Shown here: piece by piece, positions 1 through 11,744 of the stretch
Layout of the letters: each line of letters starts with the position of its first letter
Position numbering within the stretch: position 1 is the first letter of the stretch
NCBI RefSeq assembly: GCF_029784135.1
Contig: NC_073746.1
Coordinates: forward strand, 72,830,042 to 72,894,041
Direction of reading: 5' to 3'
DNA: 64,000 bases
From: Toxorhynchites rutilus septentrionalis
Lineage: Eukaryota; Arthropoda; Insecta; Diptera; Culicidae
Made by a program: the position numbers and the translations under genes
Notes under the pieces: generated by a model
The model's input: the letters and a program-made list of their open reading frames with translations, nothing else
What the model was told of the DNA's origin: nothing
Database searches by the model: none

Positions 1-736
1 TCAAGTTCATTCGTCCAGCGGACCAAGCAGCGGGAGGGCCTGCGTACATACAAGGTTCAGAAGGCTCCTAACCGCGACGAAAGGCAGAACATGGTGGGGA
101 AGACGCGAGCCCGGAAGCTGTACACCGAAATGCTGACGAAGCCGCATTGCCTGGTAATGGACGACGAAACCTACGTCAAAGCGGACTTTCGTCAGCTGCC
201 GGGCCTGTTGTTCTTCTCCGCAGAGGACAAATTCAGCGTTCCGGAGGAGATTCGCAAGCAGAAACTATCCAAGTTTGCCAAAAAGTACATGGTGTGGCAA
301 GCGATCTGCTCTTGCGGAAAGCGGAGCGCCCCCTTCGTGATGACCGGCACGGTAACGGGCAGGTTTACCTTAGGAGTGCCTACAGAAGCGCTTACTACCA
401 CTATTGAAGCAGCACGAGGGCCCGACCATCTTCTGGCCGGATCTCGCTTCGTGCCACTATTCAAAGGACGTGTTGGAGTGGTACGGAGCCAACGGGGTCA
501 CCTTCGTGCCAAAGGAAATGAACCCGCCCAACGCGCCGGAGCTTCGCCCAATAGAGAAATATTGGGCGATTATGAAGCAGGCCCTCCGGAAGAACCCAAA
601 AGTTGTCAAATCGGAGGCGGACTTCAAGAGAAAATGGATTTCTGTTCGAAAAAAACTACAACCTGACGTTGTACAGAACCTTATGGACGGGGTAAAGAGG
701 AAGGTGCGACCATACGGGCTTGGGCTCGAAGTATGA
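1..736 (+). pseudogene. DD37E mariner-type transposase, C-terminal two thirds, frameshifted
   Basis: This would cut and paste the element at TA sites. The reading frame is open from base 1. First catalytic Asp: motif VMDDETYVKADF near 160. Second: IFWPDLASCHYSK near 430. Third acidic residue: PELRPIEKYW near 550. Thirty-seven residues separate the second Asp from the Glu, so this is DD37E. The reading passes through three frames between about 355 and 395, so at least two small indels disrupt it there. The final frame ends at a stop at 734-736. The N-terminal DNA-binding domain lies outside the window. Not expected to be functional. Confidence 0.85.
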
Positions 737-865
737 ATAAAAAGAAAATGCCAAAAGTTGTTTAATAGTTTTTATTTTACTGTCTAAAATTTTCAAAAGG
801 ATCGGTCTACTGGGCGAATTTCTACAGCGTTTTTTCCGTGATGCAATTTGATGTGACACACCCTT
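1..865 (+). mobile_element. DD37E Tc1/mariner element, 3' part
   Basis: The left part is cut off by the window edge. The body is a degenerate transposase followed by a short 3' untranslated stretch. The end is placed at 865 because the next bases are TA and then sequence of a different transposon. Read from the outside, the terminus begins AGGGTGTGTCACATC. The 37-residue spacing of the second and third catalytic residues fits the mosquito DD37E group. The other terminal repeat is not visible, so the exact end is inferred. Confidence 0.75.
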
Positions 866-867
866 TA

Positions 868-1221
868 ATTGAGCACCACTTGATGGGATCGTCCAATCCG
901 ACGAGCAATTTCTCTGATACCAACATTTTCTTGGTGAAATGCATCGATTTGTCTTTCATTTCTCTCCGTGACATTTTCCAGATTTAATTGATCAAAACAA
1001 CTAAAACAACGGAAAATGAAACTGGTGTTATAGAAACTTGACAGTTGACAATACGAAAACATTCGTTTACACTCAGCGCTTGCACACACACATTTAAACA
1101 TCATGCAGTGTATCGTAGTCACCAACACCTACACATTAGAATATAAATTGAAGCATTGTTTGTTTACAATGATACAAAACAGCAAGATCATCACCTGGTC
1201 TCATAGAAGTTGGACAGAGTG
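868..1221 (-). mobile_element. Tc3-like DNA transposon, 5' end fragment
   Basis: On the minus strand the element starts at 1221, next to a TA at 1222-1223, with terminal sequence CACTCTGTCCAACTTCTATG. An untranslated leader follows, then the start of a transposase with a helix-turn-helix (residues like RQIDAFHQENVGIREIARRI, then GRSHQVVLN, 865-980). The protein stops where the DD37E mariner begins, so the mariner appears to have inserted at a TA inside it. The same terminal repeat occurs at 43236-43263 and 63971-64000. Confidence 0.65.
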
Positions 1222-1223
1222 TA

Positions 1224-1577
1224 TTCTTCTGGCGAACAAAGAACAGAAATCGTTTCTCGTAAATTATGCGATTTCTCATATCAAAGATGTGGTACACAGA
1301 ATAGCATAAACTGCTACACACCAGTTTGAAGTGTTATTGGTTATGAACAGACATTTTAGACAAAATCAAGCAGATCTACTCAATATAAGAAACGAAGATT
1401 GTATCAAAAATAACTACATAAGTAGGAACTATTCAATTGAAGGTAATTGCCCAAACCTGCAAAGCATAAGAAAAATAAAATGGTTCGTTTTTCAATACAG
1501 TTTTACAAATCAGATAACTGTAGTTTTACAACTGAACCGAATTAAAAAAAATTGTTGTAAAGTTAGAATCATAAATA
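1224..1577. other. Unassigned AT-rich stretch
   Basis: No gene, motif or repeat recognised. An open frame here has no recognisable domain and atypical composition. Confidence 0.5.
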
Positions 1578-2530
1578 CAGCCATGCCAAACCGCTACAGT
1601 GGTTCTCAGATTCTCGTTAAATTAGTAGTTTTGTTCTTCATCGCAAAATATTAAACTCTTTTTTTTTATTTTTCCAATAGGGTGATCGTTTCCATTTTAG
1701 GGTGGTTTTTCTCCTTTTATCCAAAAATGACATTTTTCAAAAATTTCAAACTACAAACTACCTTCAAACTACCAAACCAATTCAAATGATCGACATATCA
1801 AATTGAGTCTTCTTTGAAAAAATATTACACTCACAACGAAAAAAAGAAATTTGATTTCATAATTATACATAATATTTGTTAATGTATTTATATTGAACGG
1901 TCTCAGGACCAAGGCGCCATATTTTTTAATAATTTTTTTCTGGAAAGCTGAGGTTTTTTAAAAAATATATACAAAAATCAGAGCGGTGTTGTATTTTATT
2001 TATGATTTTTCAAAGCTGAGATGTTTTGGTTGCTTTAGCTCCATGGACACAATATAGGAACATGAAAAATCCCTTCTTTTTACAAGTGTAACAGTGGTCA
2101 TTGTACATTGGCTTTAATTTGATATGTCGATCATTCGAATCGGTCCTGTAGTTAAAAAAATATGAATTTTCGAAAAAAAAAGGCATTTTTGGAAATAAAT
2201 GGCGTCCTTTGTTCCGATGAAAACCAATTATGAAAACAAAATCAAAATTACAAAGTAATATTTTTCCAAACAAGACTATCTCATTGACTTCCATTTGATA
2301 TGTCGATTCACTAATTCGAAAGTCAAAGTTATTTTTGGAAAAAGGGTAAACATTGATTTTTCGGACCACCCTAAAATTGAAATGGTCACCCTAATGAAAA
2401 ATTAGAAAAAACATGTCTAATGTGTTTGATGTTTGTTGAAAAACAAAATTACTTTTTATTACTTTTACTTTTTACAAAACTTTTCACGAAAATCTGAGAA
2501 CCACTATATCGGCTTAGCATGGAATGGCTG
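1578..2530. repeat. Inverted-repeat (foldback-like) element X
   Basis: The left end CAGCCATGCCAAACCGCTAC (at 1578, after a TA) is mirrored at the right end, which reads CAGCCATTCCATGCTAAGCC from 2530 leftwards. Similarity continues inward: 'gtggttctcagatt', and 'agggtgatcgtttccatttt' at 1679 mirrored by 'aaattgaaatggtcacccta' near 2371. A motif containing TTTGATATGTCGAT recurs on both arms. No coding capacity was found. Related arms occur at 45181-45405 and 46085-46215. It is probably a non-autonomous DNA element with long terminal inverted repeats. Confidence 0.65.
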
Positions 2531-2844
2531 AAAATGTAAAAATACAACAAAAAACAGGTAACGGACGGGTACAAAGGACCAAATGGCTAGAAAGTATAAC
2601 ACAGGGAAGACAGGCTTTCTAACATTTTGGCTTTATTTGCTATAAATGCTTGAATTTCATATGATCAAACAACTGGAGAAAGAATATCACGTCAAAAATT
2701 TTCATTTCTGTTGGCAAATGAACTTTTACCGAAATTTACTGGAGCTTGCTTGAAGAGTATAGATAAAACTTCAGCTTAATTTCTGAAAAACTAGAAACAA
2801 GACAAATTGGGGATTGCGAAAAAAAAATAAAACAATAAACATTG
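2531..2844. other. Unassigned AT-rich stretch
   Basis: No gene or recognised repeat. It separates the inverted-repeat element from the Helitron block. Confidence 0.45.
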
Positions 2845-3694
2845 TGTTGGTGCCGTATAAATGGAACACAATTTTTTGCATTACTCGAGAATTAATCAAG
2901 CAAATGAACTCAAATTAGGCATATGGAGGTTTAAAAGTGCAATAAACGATTCTATGGTGGTTCTTAGTGGGGTGGAGTGGGGGGTTGGGGTGGAATGAGT
3001 GTGGGTGCCATACAAATGAAACACAAATTTCTGCATAACGGGAGAACTGATCAAGCAAATGGGATGTGAGGGTTTTTATGTACGAGAAATTTTGGTACGA
3101 CATCCCTCTCTCCTATGAAATGGAGTGGGGGTTCTATAAAAATAATACACATATTTCAACCAAACATGACAATTGAAAATTTTCGGAAAATTTTGAAGGA
3201 AAATGGGAAATATATATGTTCTACAATTACATATTGACAAGAGTTTTTAGTCCATTTGATGTTTGCGCTAGCAAAATTGGTCTTTGCTCGAAAATGGAAA
3301 TGGATTTTAACTTGATAAAACGCATTCCTATATCGTCTTGTATCTATATAAATAAAAATGGATCACCGAATAAGTTGATAAGAGCAAAACTCGAGAGAGG
3401 AATTGTCCGATTTAGGGCCGTATTTATTCCATGTAACGGAGAAACATGTTATTTGCAAGTGGTTGAAAAATCTTGAACGAAAATTGTGCCTTAAAATAAT
3501 CTGATATTAAAATGTCGAGTTTTAGTAGAAGTTCTAGGAATTTGATAGTAAAAGATAATTTAAAAGGGTAGATTAGAAGGTCAATCAATGAACAATTATG
3601 CGATTGGACGCATGAACAGCGCTTAGTAAGAAAACGTGGATGTGATAACATAAAATTAATTTTGGGCGTGGCGAAGTTTGCCCCGTTGGTAATA
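2845..3694 (+). mobile_element. Helitron-like block 1 (repeat units plus 3' segment)
   Basis: About two degenerate copies of a ~143-bp unit (landmarks: 'aaatgaaacacaaatttctgc', 'atcaagcaaatg', 'ggaggtttta') are followed by a ~450-bp 3' segment starting 'agtccatttgatgtttgcg' at 3249. The 3' end is decayed ('gcgaagtttgccccgttgg'), where better copies read 'gacgaagtttgccgggtcag' followed by CTAGT. Other copies show that the family starts with TC, ends with CTAG and inserts between A and T, which is the canonical Helitron pattern. Confidence 0.7.
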
Positions 3695-3842
3695 TTAATA
3701 AATATTACCTGATAACTATTTAGTGTTTTATGGTTATTTCTGTATTATTTATGTTGAAGTTGGAAAAATAGAACGTTTATTTGAAAAACGGTCATCTAAC
3801 CGCCATTTAAAAAAAAAAAAAATTAAAAAAAAAAAAAAAAAT

Positions 3843-4345
3843 TTGGGGGTCTCCGTAGCCACATTGGTTGCGCGTTCGCTTAGTAAGCGATCGGTCGTGA
3901 GTTCAAAACTCAGGGCCCCCATTGACCATCTTTGTGTTGTTACAGAATAACTACGTTCACGCAACAATCATCAGCGATGGAGATCGATCCACGGTCGAAA
4001 TAAGATCGATTCATCCATACAATTGCTCTGCTCTGCAGAAATATCGGGCTGCTGTTCTATAAATAACTCAACAATGGATCAACGACTGTCTCCGCTGTTC
4101 AGTCTTAACTGTGGATAATGGAAGAACAGATAGAAAACTCTTTCGCCTAAATGGCTACTGTGTAAATATGTACCATTTGCAATGGTATAGAAGGGAATAC
4201 TCTAACGCCGAAAAAATGGCAACTGTGCTAATTATAGATATGATAAATATGTGACATGTACACGATTAAAATTCGGCTCTGTTACAGCTAAAATGCTAAT
4301 GAGCCTAAAATTTCAATTTATTCATAGAACTCCCAGTGGACGTAG
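3843..4345 (+). mobile_element. tRNA-derived SINE (family 1, copy 1)
   Basis: The head is tRNA-like, with an A box around 'gtagccacattggttgcg' (3855) and a B-box-like 'cgtgagttcaaaactcag' (3896). The body matches the copy at 41078-41620 along its length, ending near 'gctaatgagcctaaaatttc'. An A-rich run (3810-3840) lies just before it. RNA polymerase III transcription is inferred from the boxes. Clear target-site duplications were not found. It is not a functional tRNA gene, because the acceptor stem and anticodon arm are not conserved. Confidence 0.75.
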
Positions 4346-7205
4346 CTAATGAGAGAATGTGATTCGAGATCAATAGTGGAGCGGCCAAAAAAATCTACTA
4401 TCAGAGAATATGTTGGATACATTGTATTATAGGCAGTTATCCGAATTCTCTGGATTCTAAATCTACAATATTCTTATGGTTAGTCTCAGGTTGAAACGTC
4501 ATAGCTACCAGTTTAAATAAATTTCAGTACGGTGAATTCCCCTGAACCTGTCGATATACATTTTGCCATGGTTCTGTACGGAAATCAATTTATTCTGTTC
4601 CGAGTAAGCGAATATCATTCCCCATTTCTTGGAAAGATACTCCATCCAATTCCACCGTTCATAATTCATGGTATTCCTGGGCTCGGGCTGCAAAATCAGC
4701 CCAAAATCGGACCCTACGCGACGAGCAAAACATTCCGCCATAAAGTTGTCAATCGCCGGCACTCGGACTCCTCCCCCTCACTGTGAGCAAGTAATCCGCA
4801 GAAATTACAGTAACCGGAGTTATATTGCGCTGCTCATTCGATCATAATCGAATTTCATCCATTCCAATTATCGTTAAAAATTATCGACGGGAATGGAACC
4901 AGCGGCAACGGTAAAATTCGCGCTCGCTTTTATCACTGTTGTAAGCTGCTGTGCCGTGCCGAGCGATGGTCCAGGAATATTGAAATACATCCTTCCCCGG
5001 GTCGGAATGTGTGTTGCTGCTGTTGCCACTGCACATATATTTCCGTAATCAACTGGCGGTGAAATGAAGTTTATTGTTTCGGAATGAAACCACATGTCAA
5101 TCGGCCAATAAAATTTCATGTTCACTGCACTCTCGAAATCAGCCTTGTTGTGGGGTTGATGGGGTGTAATGTAGGTAACAGTCACTGCCAGCAGCATAAC
5201 AATAATTCGATACCTCTTCCTTATACATCACGCAAATTGACATCGATTTTTCAGTGGGATATTCGAGCCCGCTGCTACCGATGCTCTGCAGCCAATGTGA
5301 GCGTAACTCAATAATACATAAACATTTCATTTGACATACAATTTTTATACAATTTGCACGAACAAAAACGGGATTTCCGCTGTGTGTGATGGTGGCGGGG
5401 TGTGGGGACAGATGGAATTCAATCCTGCGAGAAACATGTTTTCACATCGATCTTCTGCTCGTTTGCAAAGCGGAGCGTACGGGAAATCGGTTGAAGGCAG
5501 CTCTAAGCCATCATTAGACGAACTTCGTTGCTGCTGTGCCTCTTTAAGTGATGGATTCTATGCTTCCACTCCACTCCACTCCACTCGTGACTATAAGTGG
5601 ATAATGTTATTAAAGCTTCGAATTCCCGTTGAACTTTCCTGATACAACTGACTAGTCCTATCCGAACTCAGCGCTCTCAGCGCTGTGGAGAGCGATGCTG
5701 CATCCCAATCTCCACGACCGATCCCTAAATCGTCGCATGCATATCTCGGATGCAAATGATGCCAATTTAGGGCCAGAAAAATCATATCTTTTTCAACTTT
5801 CGTTATCCTTTCTGGTTCAGCATAACGTGTCCGGAAATTCAACCTCGTGCCCTTTTTTTTGCGAAGCAGTGCCGATAAGAATCAGAATACATCGATATCA
5901 AACGTGGTCCCGGGTCCCGAATCCCGCCCGAACAACTGCACAGTTTGATGTATTTAGTGGAGCTGTAGTGCGGTGGAGGTGGAGACGGGAGTGGTGCAAA
6001 CCCAATCAGTTGTATCACTTTATAACACCAATCCAGAAACCCCTTTCAGTGCCAAGGCAAAGAATGTTAAGGTTTGAAGGGATTGGAACCAGGGTTATTC
6101 CATTTAAATTCAATTTTTTTTTGTGTTTTTTTATTTGGCTCAAGTTTTGCGGACGTATTCTTTACAAACAAAAAACGACAATTTGTATCATCGGTTTTCC
6201 ATTTTGACTTTATTCTTTTGAGGAGGGCCTAAAAATTGCTTAAATTATTCAAAAAAAAAAAAAACTCAGGAACGGTTGGTCTGATTTATTCGGTGTTTTC
6301 CCCAATGTTTTAGCTTATTATCAGAGCTCTATTGATAAAAAAGCATTGTTTAAAAAAATGTTTTATTTTTATTTTATTTCAAAAAATGTGTTTTTATTTT
6401 TTTTATTTTTTGATGTATTGCTGGTATCGTTTTCGGATGTTTTCGAGTTTATTCAAATGAAAATATTGTTTTTCTGAAATTATTTTATTTCAAGTTTTTA
6501 TACAATGATAGCATTTGCATTTTATTACAGATTTCATGTTGTTCCATCGTGTCAATTTTTTTACTATCATAACAGTTCCAAAATCGCCTAACCTTTATTT
6601 TATTTACGGAAACTGGAAAAAATGAATGGTATTTTTCGTGAATCTGCCAATTATATGCAAAAAATGACATTCATCATTTATATCATACTTATACTTAAAT
6701 AAGCAAAGACTGGAAAAGTTATTTCTATTTTTATGTTGTGATGCAGCTCCATCGGCCATGAAATAAATTTTGTTCATTTTAAAACGCCTTTCAATTTTTT
6801 AAAATCAATCATTTTTGAGCTAAATAAGTTAATGGAATCATGACGCAAATCTTCGGAAATTACTACAAAACATAAATGATTGAGCAAGTTTTTTCCTTGA
6901 AATAAATCGCAAATGAATGAATAGTTGCTTGCTGTGCATTCCAGTGAACTTTGAACTTCATCATGTAGTACAAAAGTGTAATATTCATCCAGTCCTAGGA
7001 ATAGTTGAATGCACACCGCTTTCATTCAGTAAAATTAAGTAATAAAAAAAAATCATTCAAATTACTCAGCCTTTTCGTCTCTTCTCTTGTAAGCTACTCA
7101 ATTATTTCATACAATACGTTGGTTCTATTTTTCAACATTTTTAGAAAAAAAATATCTTAAAAACTTTAAGACCTACGAAATGGTAGTCAGAGCATGAAAT
7201 ATAAA
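4346..7205. other. Mostly unique sequence, no gene seen
   Basis: Composition is less AT-rich at 4500-6050 and strongly AT/T-rich at 6100-7100. I found no exon with both splice sites and natural protein composition. A short CCACT microsatellite lies at about 5567-5585. Possibly intergenic or intronic. Confidence 0.5.
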
Positions 7206-7359
7206 TCATTTCATTCATTTCATTCATTTCATTCATTTCACTCATTTCACTCATTTCACTCATTTCACTCATTTCACTCATTTCACTCATTTCACTCATT
7301 TCACTCATTTCATTCATTTCATTCATTTCACTCATTTCACTCATTTCACTCATTTTATT
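7206..7359 (+). repeat. 9-bp minisatellite
   Basis: About 17 tandem copies of TCATTTCAY. Variants ending in T sit at both ends of the array and variants ending in C in the middle. Because the unit is nine bases it gives an apparent open frame on the minus strand (repeats of Met-Ser-Glu), which is an artefact. Confidence 0.95.
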
Positions 7360-7967
7360 CATCGTTTATGTGAGTTTCAGAAAAATCATCTGAGGACAAA
7401 TGTTTTCTACCATATATCGAATTTTTGCGCAATTTATAGGAACCCGATCTATATTCAGACAAATTATTGCTTACTTATTAACACACATATTTTTTCTGAA
7501 TTGCTATTTGGTTTGAAAAATGTTGCCTTTTTGTTCTTCATTGGATGATTTTCATCCAATTCAACTTCTGTCCATTATTAACTTTGAAACAATTTATGCA
7601 TTTTCATTTAGTTGATGAGCACTCAGATGTTTCTCACTACACCTTGCACATGTTTGTTCTTCCTTGAATTTCAAAGTTCTGTTAATGAGAACCCGTTCTA
7701 CATGTTATTCTATAATATTGAAACCACCCTATAACAATGAATACTGCTCAAATGTTGAAAACGGTTAGCAAAAACTGAAAATCATACATGATTCCGCGTA
7801 TGGATGTAATTTTATCGGCTTCGATATTAAGCATTTTGAGTGGTTCAATATCAAAATTCGATTTACTGGTGATGATTATCTTTCAGTTTTTGAGTCAACG
7901 AAGAAGCGATATTAGGTATGTATGACAAAGTAAATTCATTTATGAGTGTAAAGTTTAAATTATTAAA
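7360..7967. other. Unassigned AT-rich stretch
   Basis: No gene or recognised repeat. Confidence 0.45.
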
Positions 7968-8465
7968 AAAAAGTCACAGGAGGGTTGTGTCCGAGACACG
8001 ACCGCATACTCGACGTAGGATTCCGTTAGGTTATCTGTTGATTTTGGATATGTTTGAAGAATTACATCGTGAAACTCTTTGATAAATATTTGGTTTTAAT
8101 GTCTCTGTTAAGGAACACATTTCGGTAGGAACAAAAGTTTCCCCTATTTCTCCCAGGCAGCTTGGTTTTGATGTTTCTGTTAGGGAACCGCCGCATGTGT
8201 CGTCAATTTCGACCAATCAGAAGTGGGTATTTCTGTTAAGATAGGGGTTGAGATTTTTCAATTGTTCGATAGTTAGTTTCATGACATATATTATTTTCTT
8301 CAATATAAAAAATTGTTACGGAGTGCCAAAATCGATTGACGTAAAAATATCATCAATCCATCATGAAATGACTGAGCAATAAGTGTTTGAAAATGGACAA
8401 TTTTCACGAAGTGCTCGGTTTTCGATTTTCAATTTGTGTTCCCGAAAGACGTAATCCTACGTCAA
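7968..8465 (+). repeat. Histone-spacer repeat R, copy 1 (internally deleted)
   Basis: It begins 'aaaaaagtcacaggaggg', matching the repeat at 50826, and ends 'cccgaaagacgtaatcctac' followed by 'gtc', matching the repeats ending near 54953 and 49119. The core includes 'gtcaatttcgaccaatcag' (a CCAAT box) and 'ttcaattgttcgatagttag'. Sequence near the left end (GACGTAGGATTC) and the right end (GACGTAATCCTACGTC) is inversely related. The coding part found in the copies at 50.8-54.9 kb is missing here. Confidence 0.7.
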
Positions 8466-8588
8466 AAACTGTACTGGTAGGGCAAAGTGGATAGTGTTGT
8501 GTTGATATCACATCCAATACATGATGAAAAGTGATGTTTCTCGCTCGCTTTCTCTGTTTGTTCTATATCAGTTGCTGGACAAACACGT

Positions 8589-8618
8589 TGAGAGAGAGAA
8601 AGAGAGAGAGAGAGATAC

Positions 8619-8660
<42 letters not shown>
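8589..8660 (+). repeat. GA microsatellite
   Basis: A run of GA dinucleotides with a few interruptions (GATACAGA). It creates spurious Arg/Glu-rich and Leu/Ser-rich open frames on the two strands. Confidence 0.95.
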
Positions 8661-8664
<4 letters not shown>

Positions 8665-8856
8665 AAATTATCTCTCTCGCAAGCAATAAACCTTACGCTT
8701 CGTATATTACAAACCTGTCCATATTCCCCCCATTATATGTTCATATTACCCGCATCGAAAAAAAATCTTTTCGGTCTGCTTTAATTTCAATAAAAACAGT
8801 GAAAAACACTTTTTCGTAAAACATTTGGTCAATTAATCCGAAAAACAGAATATTAA

Positions 8857-9284
8857 CACATTAAGGACTGTAAAGAAATCATTAAGGACTGTAAAGAAAT
8901 CTGTTAGACATACGCCTGGGACCGCACGTTTTGGGGCAAATTTTACGTTCTAAAATTTTATTATTTTGCGTTCGTGCATTTATACAATTTTTCATGGCTT
9001 CATTTGCTCGGATTCCACGAATGAGATCGTTTCCTTCGGTGTGGATGAGATGAATGCGAGCCATCGGTAGGCCTTGTTAGTTTCATGGCAGACCAAGGAT
9101 TTAACCATCATGTTTTTAGTACATTGGCTGTTGATGTAAATACTTAAATACACAAAGTAGAATACAATGTATCAAAATAGGTAACATCTAATGACAGCGT
9201 GTAGAAAACCCGGGTTATTTCTTGATCCATTTGTAACAGATGAGACGCGAAACACGAGAAAACTCGTGAGCGGTCCTTAATATG
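8857..9284. mobile_element. piggyBac-type MITE with TTAA target site
   Basis: It is flanked by TTAA at 8853-8856 and 9285-9288. The left terminus CACATTAAGGACTG is matched by the right terminus read inward, CATATTAAGGACCG. Length 428 bp. A 14-bp phase duplicated motif ('attaaggactgtaaagaaatc') occurs twice at the left end. No transposase was recognised. TTAA duplication with such termini is typical of piggyBac-related elements. Confidence 0.7.
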
Positions 9285-9288
9285 TTAA

Positions 9289-11744
9289 CATGCCCGTATA
9301 ACCCCACCGCCCCTAAATTTCTTATACGTTTATTTTCACCAACATAATACACAAAACTTTGAATGATTCCCAATATACGATTCCCATTTCGGGTACTGAA
9401 AGGGTTGAAAATATATCTGCTAGTGAGTGGAATCTGTTCCATATCGATATTATACTACAGGGGAGGATTCAAGTAGCCACACAGCGATGCACCGACCGTA
9501 GATCTTCATGGCTGAACGGTGACGTGTATGTCTCTTAAAATTTCATGAATGGCAGCTACGGATATATGTTTTTTTGCTCCAGCTTGAATCTCAAAAATAA
9601 ATGAATCAAAATCTCAAATGTATGAGAAATGGAGAAAACGGAGAAGGATCAATTCACAGTGTAGCTCACAGCTCGGGAATTCAAGATTTTGAATTGAGCT
9701 CTAGCGTAGATTCTCATTTTATTGCTGATTTATGCTGGATGATGAATCACTTACAAGTTCGCAATCGTTTCGGGCTGGAGCTTTTGCTCCAATTTCCCGA
9801 CTAACTAAGCGGAACATCGAGATACAATTTTGCACCTGGCCGAGCCATGGAGACGCACGGTGGTGCATTTTCTGTTGCTTGATATTTCATCTATTCTACA
9901 AAACTATTTGGATCATCATATGCACAGATATTGGAATGTGGAAATAAGAACACGTATAGAATGCAACGGCTTACGGACACAATAAACAGCTTCGTGCTCT
10001 TCGTGTCCATCGTAATGTGTCTCTTCTGAGGCTGCTAAGAATGTTCATTTGCCTCTTCTATAGTCAGCTTATCGGAGTGTGCGAAGTGACCAACAATTGG
10101 TTTCGATACAGCTAATCGTAAATTTCAATTAAAATTCATTCCCATCACCGCACATTGACATCTCGGGTAAACCCAGGTCAGGTTCAAAAGCTAAAGGAAA
10201 TTAGAAGATGCTGGCCCAACGGAGCGTGTATTCTCGTCTGCGCACATATGCAGATACCGCACCAACCAGCATCGGAACATACCCGAACAAGCCCCAGTTC
10301 ACGGAAAAGCCTAGGACCAATGTTATCACCGTTGCTGTCATGGTGTAACGGGTGGCCCACAGTCAAGCAGTCGGGTGGACGGCAAGCCATTCTGTGTGTT
10401 TGTGTGTGGAATCCATTTCTGGTCAATTGTGCTTGTCAGTGACAATGTGAGTACAAGGTTTATCGGATTTGCTACTGCTTGTTGTTCACGACTCAAGACC
10501 ACCCGACTCGTCAGCCGTAATCCCTGCTAAGATTGAATCTGAAGTCACTTTCCGGTGGCTGATATCGAAAGAGATGGAAGCTTTGTTTATTTTGTTTGTA
10601 CGTGATGTTCAACACGTTTCGCAATGAAGAACTCCTGATAATAATTATCCACAACATATTGATCTATGAATAGTTTTCCACCAACTGGAAATATATCATT
10701 CCTGCCGCAGTATTTTGTAATGATCTGATAGCCCATTCCAAGTCGAACATATTCTCTAGGAATGCAATAATAATGGAAGCATGCACAATTTGCAATAAAT
10801 CGAATCGTTACTCTTTCCGATGCCAATCAGTCAATAGAGCGCGTGCAATTTGATAGTGTAATTTGGATGAACTGATGCTGGGCGCTGCTGATCCACCACA
10901 GATTGGGTCTTTGTTTTCTTGTTTATCATTATTATTATTATTATTGGCATGCCTCTTTGGCTCTCCGCTTGGCGATTGAAACGTGTGTGCATTGATCAGA
11001 ATCGAGCAGCATTTCACACATACCCGGCGCCTGCAAATTCTCCAAAGCGCAGCCAAGAACCCGCGGCAAATATGCCGGAGAATATCTTCATCATTGAATT
11101 ATACAACAGCAGCTTGGCTGATGCAAAACAAACACATTCACTTCATAGCTTCGCATCCTAGTGGCTGCATTTGGTGCTATGTGCAGTCGGGGCCATTGTG
11201 TTCGAACATAGCGAAGTGAGGCTGCCTGGAATTGTTGAGAACGGTTCTCAACTGAATACGAGGGCATCATTGTTTCCCCATCAACGTAAACGTTTGCTGC
11301 GGTCAAACTCGACAGATGGAAATTTATTTTTGTCTTTCCTGAGGAACCTGTACACGATCAATGTTCGATTGAGTGGAATGTTTTTATATGTTTATACGAC
11401 GTAACCTTTGGGAACTGTCTATCAAACACACGTTGGCTTTTTTTCTCTTCAAAATCACAGATTTAGCAGATTGATAATTTGAAAACAGGGCTAACTGTGA
11501 ATGCTGGCATTTGATGAGGACAATTGGATCGAGTAAATTAATCTTCTAATCAAAAGTTCAAATCGATCGATATCAAATTGACATTGTTGAAATATGAGAT
11601 GGAAAACTGCTTCACACGTTCATTCAACTGTTTATCTCGGATTCATCTATTCGGTGTTATAAATTATATTCTAAGTAACCGTGAAAATTAAACATAACCC
11701 AAGACGCCGTTTATAGATGTGTTGTCAGGAAAAAAACGATTTAC
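9289..11744. other. Mostly unique sequence, no gene seen
   Basis: Moderate GC, with a short ATT microsatellite near 10927-10945. Several open frames overlap on both strands, but none carries a domain or a convincing exon structure. It may be intergenic or intronic sequence of a gene outside the window. Confidence 0.5.

Noticed and set aside
1331..1654. 107-residue open frame
   Set aside because: No domain, runs into the inverted-repeat element X, AT-rich chance composition.
3843..3925. tRNA gene-like sequence on the plus strand
   Set aside because: Imperfect B box and a repeated SINE body shared with 41078-41620; not a real tRNA cloverleaf.
7141..7362. Open frame of Met-Ser-Glu repeats (minus strand)
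   Set aside because: Produced by a 9-bp minisatellite; no other coding sign.
8462..8784. Open frames across the GA microsatellite
   Set aside because: Low-complexity translation of a dinucleotide repeat on both strands.
8882..9064. 60-residue minus-strand open frame inside the TTAA MITE
   Set aside because: Contains a few cysteines but no clear piggyBac motif; too short and unsupported.
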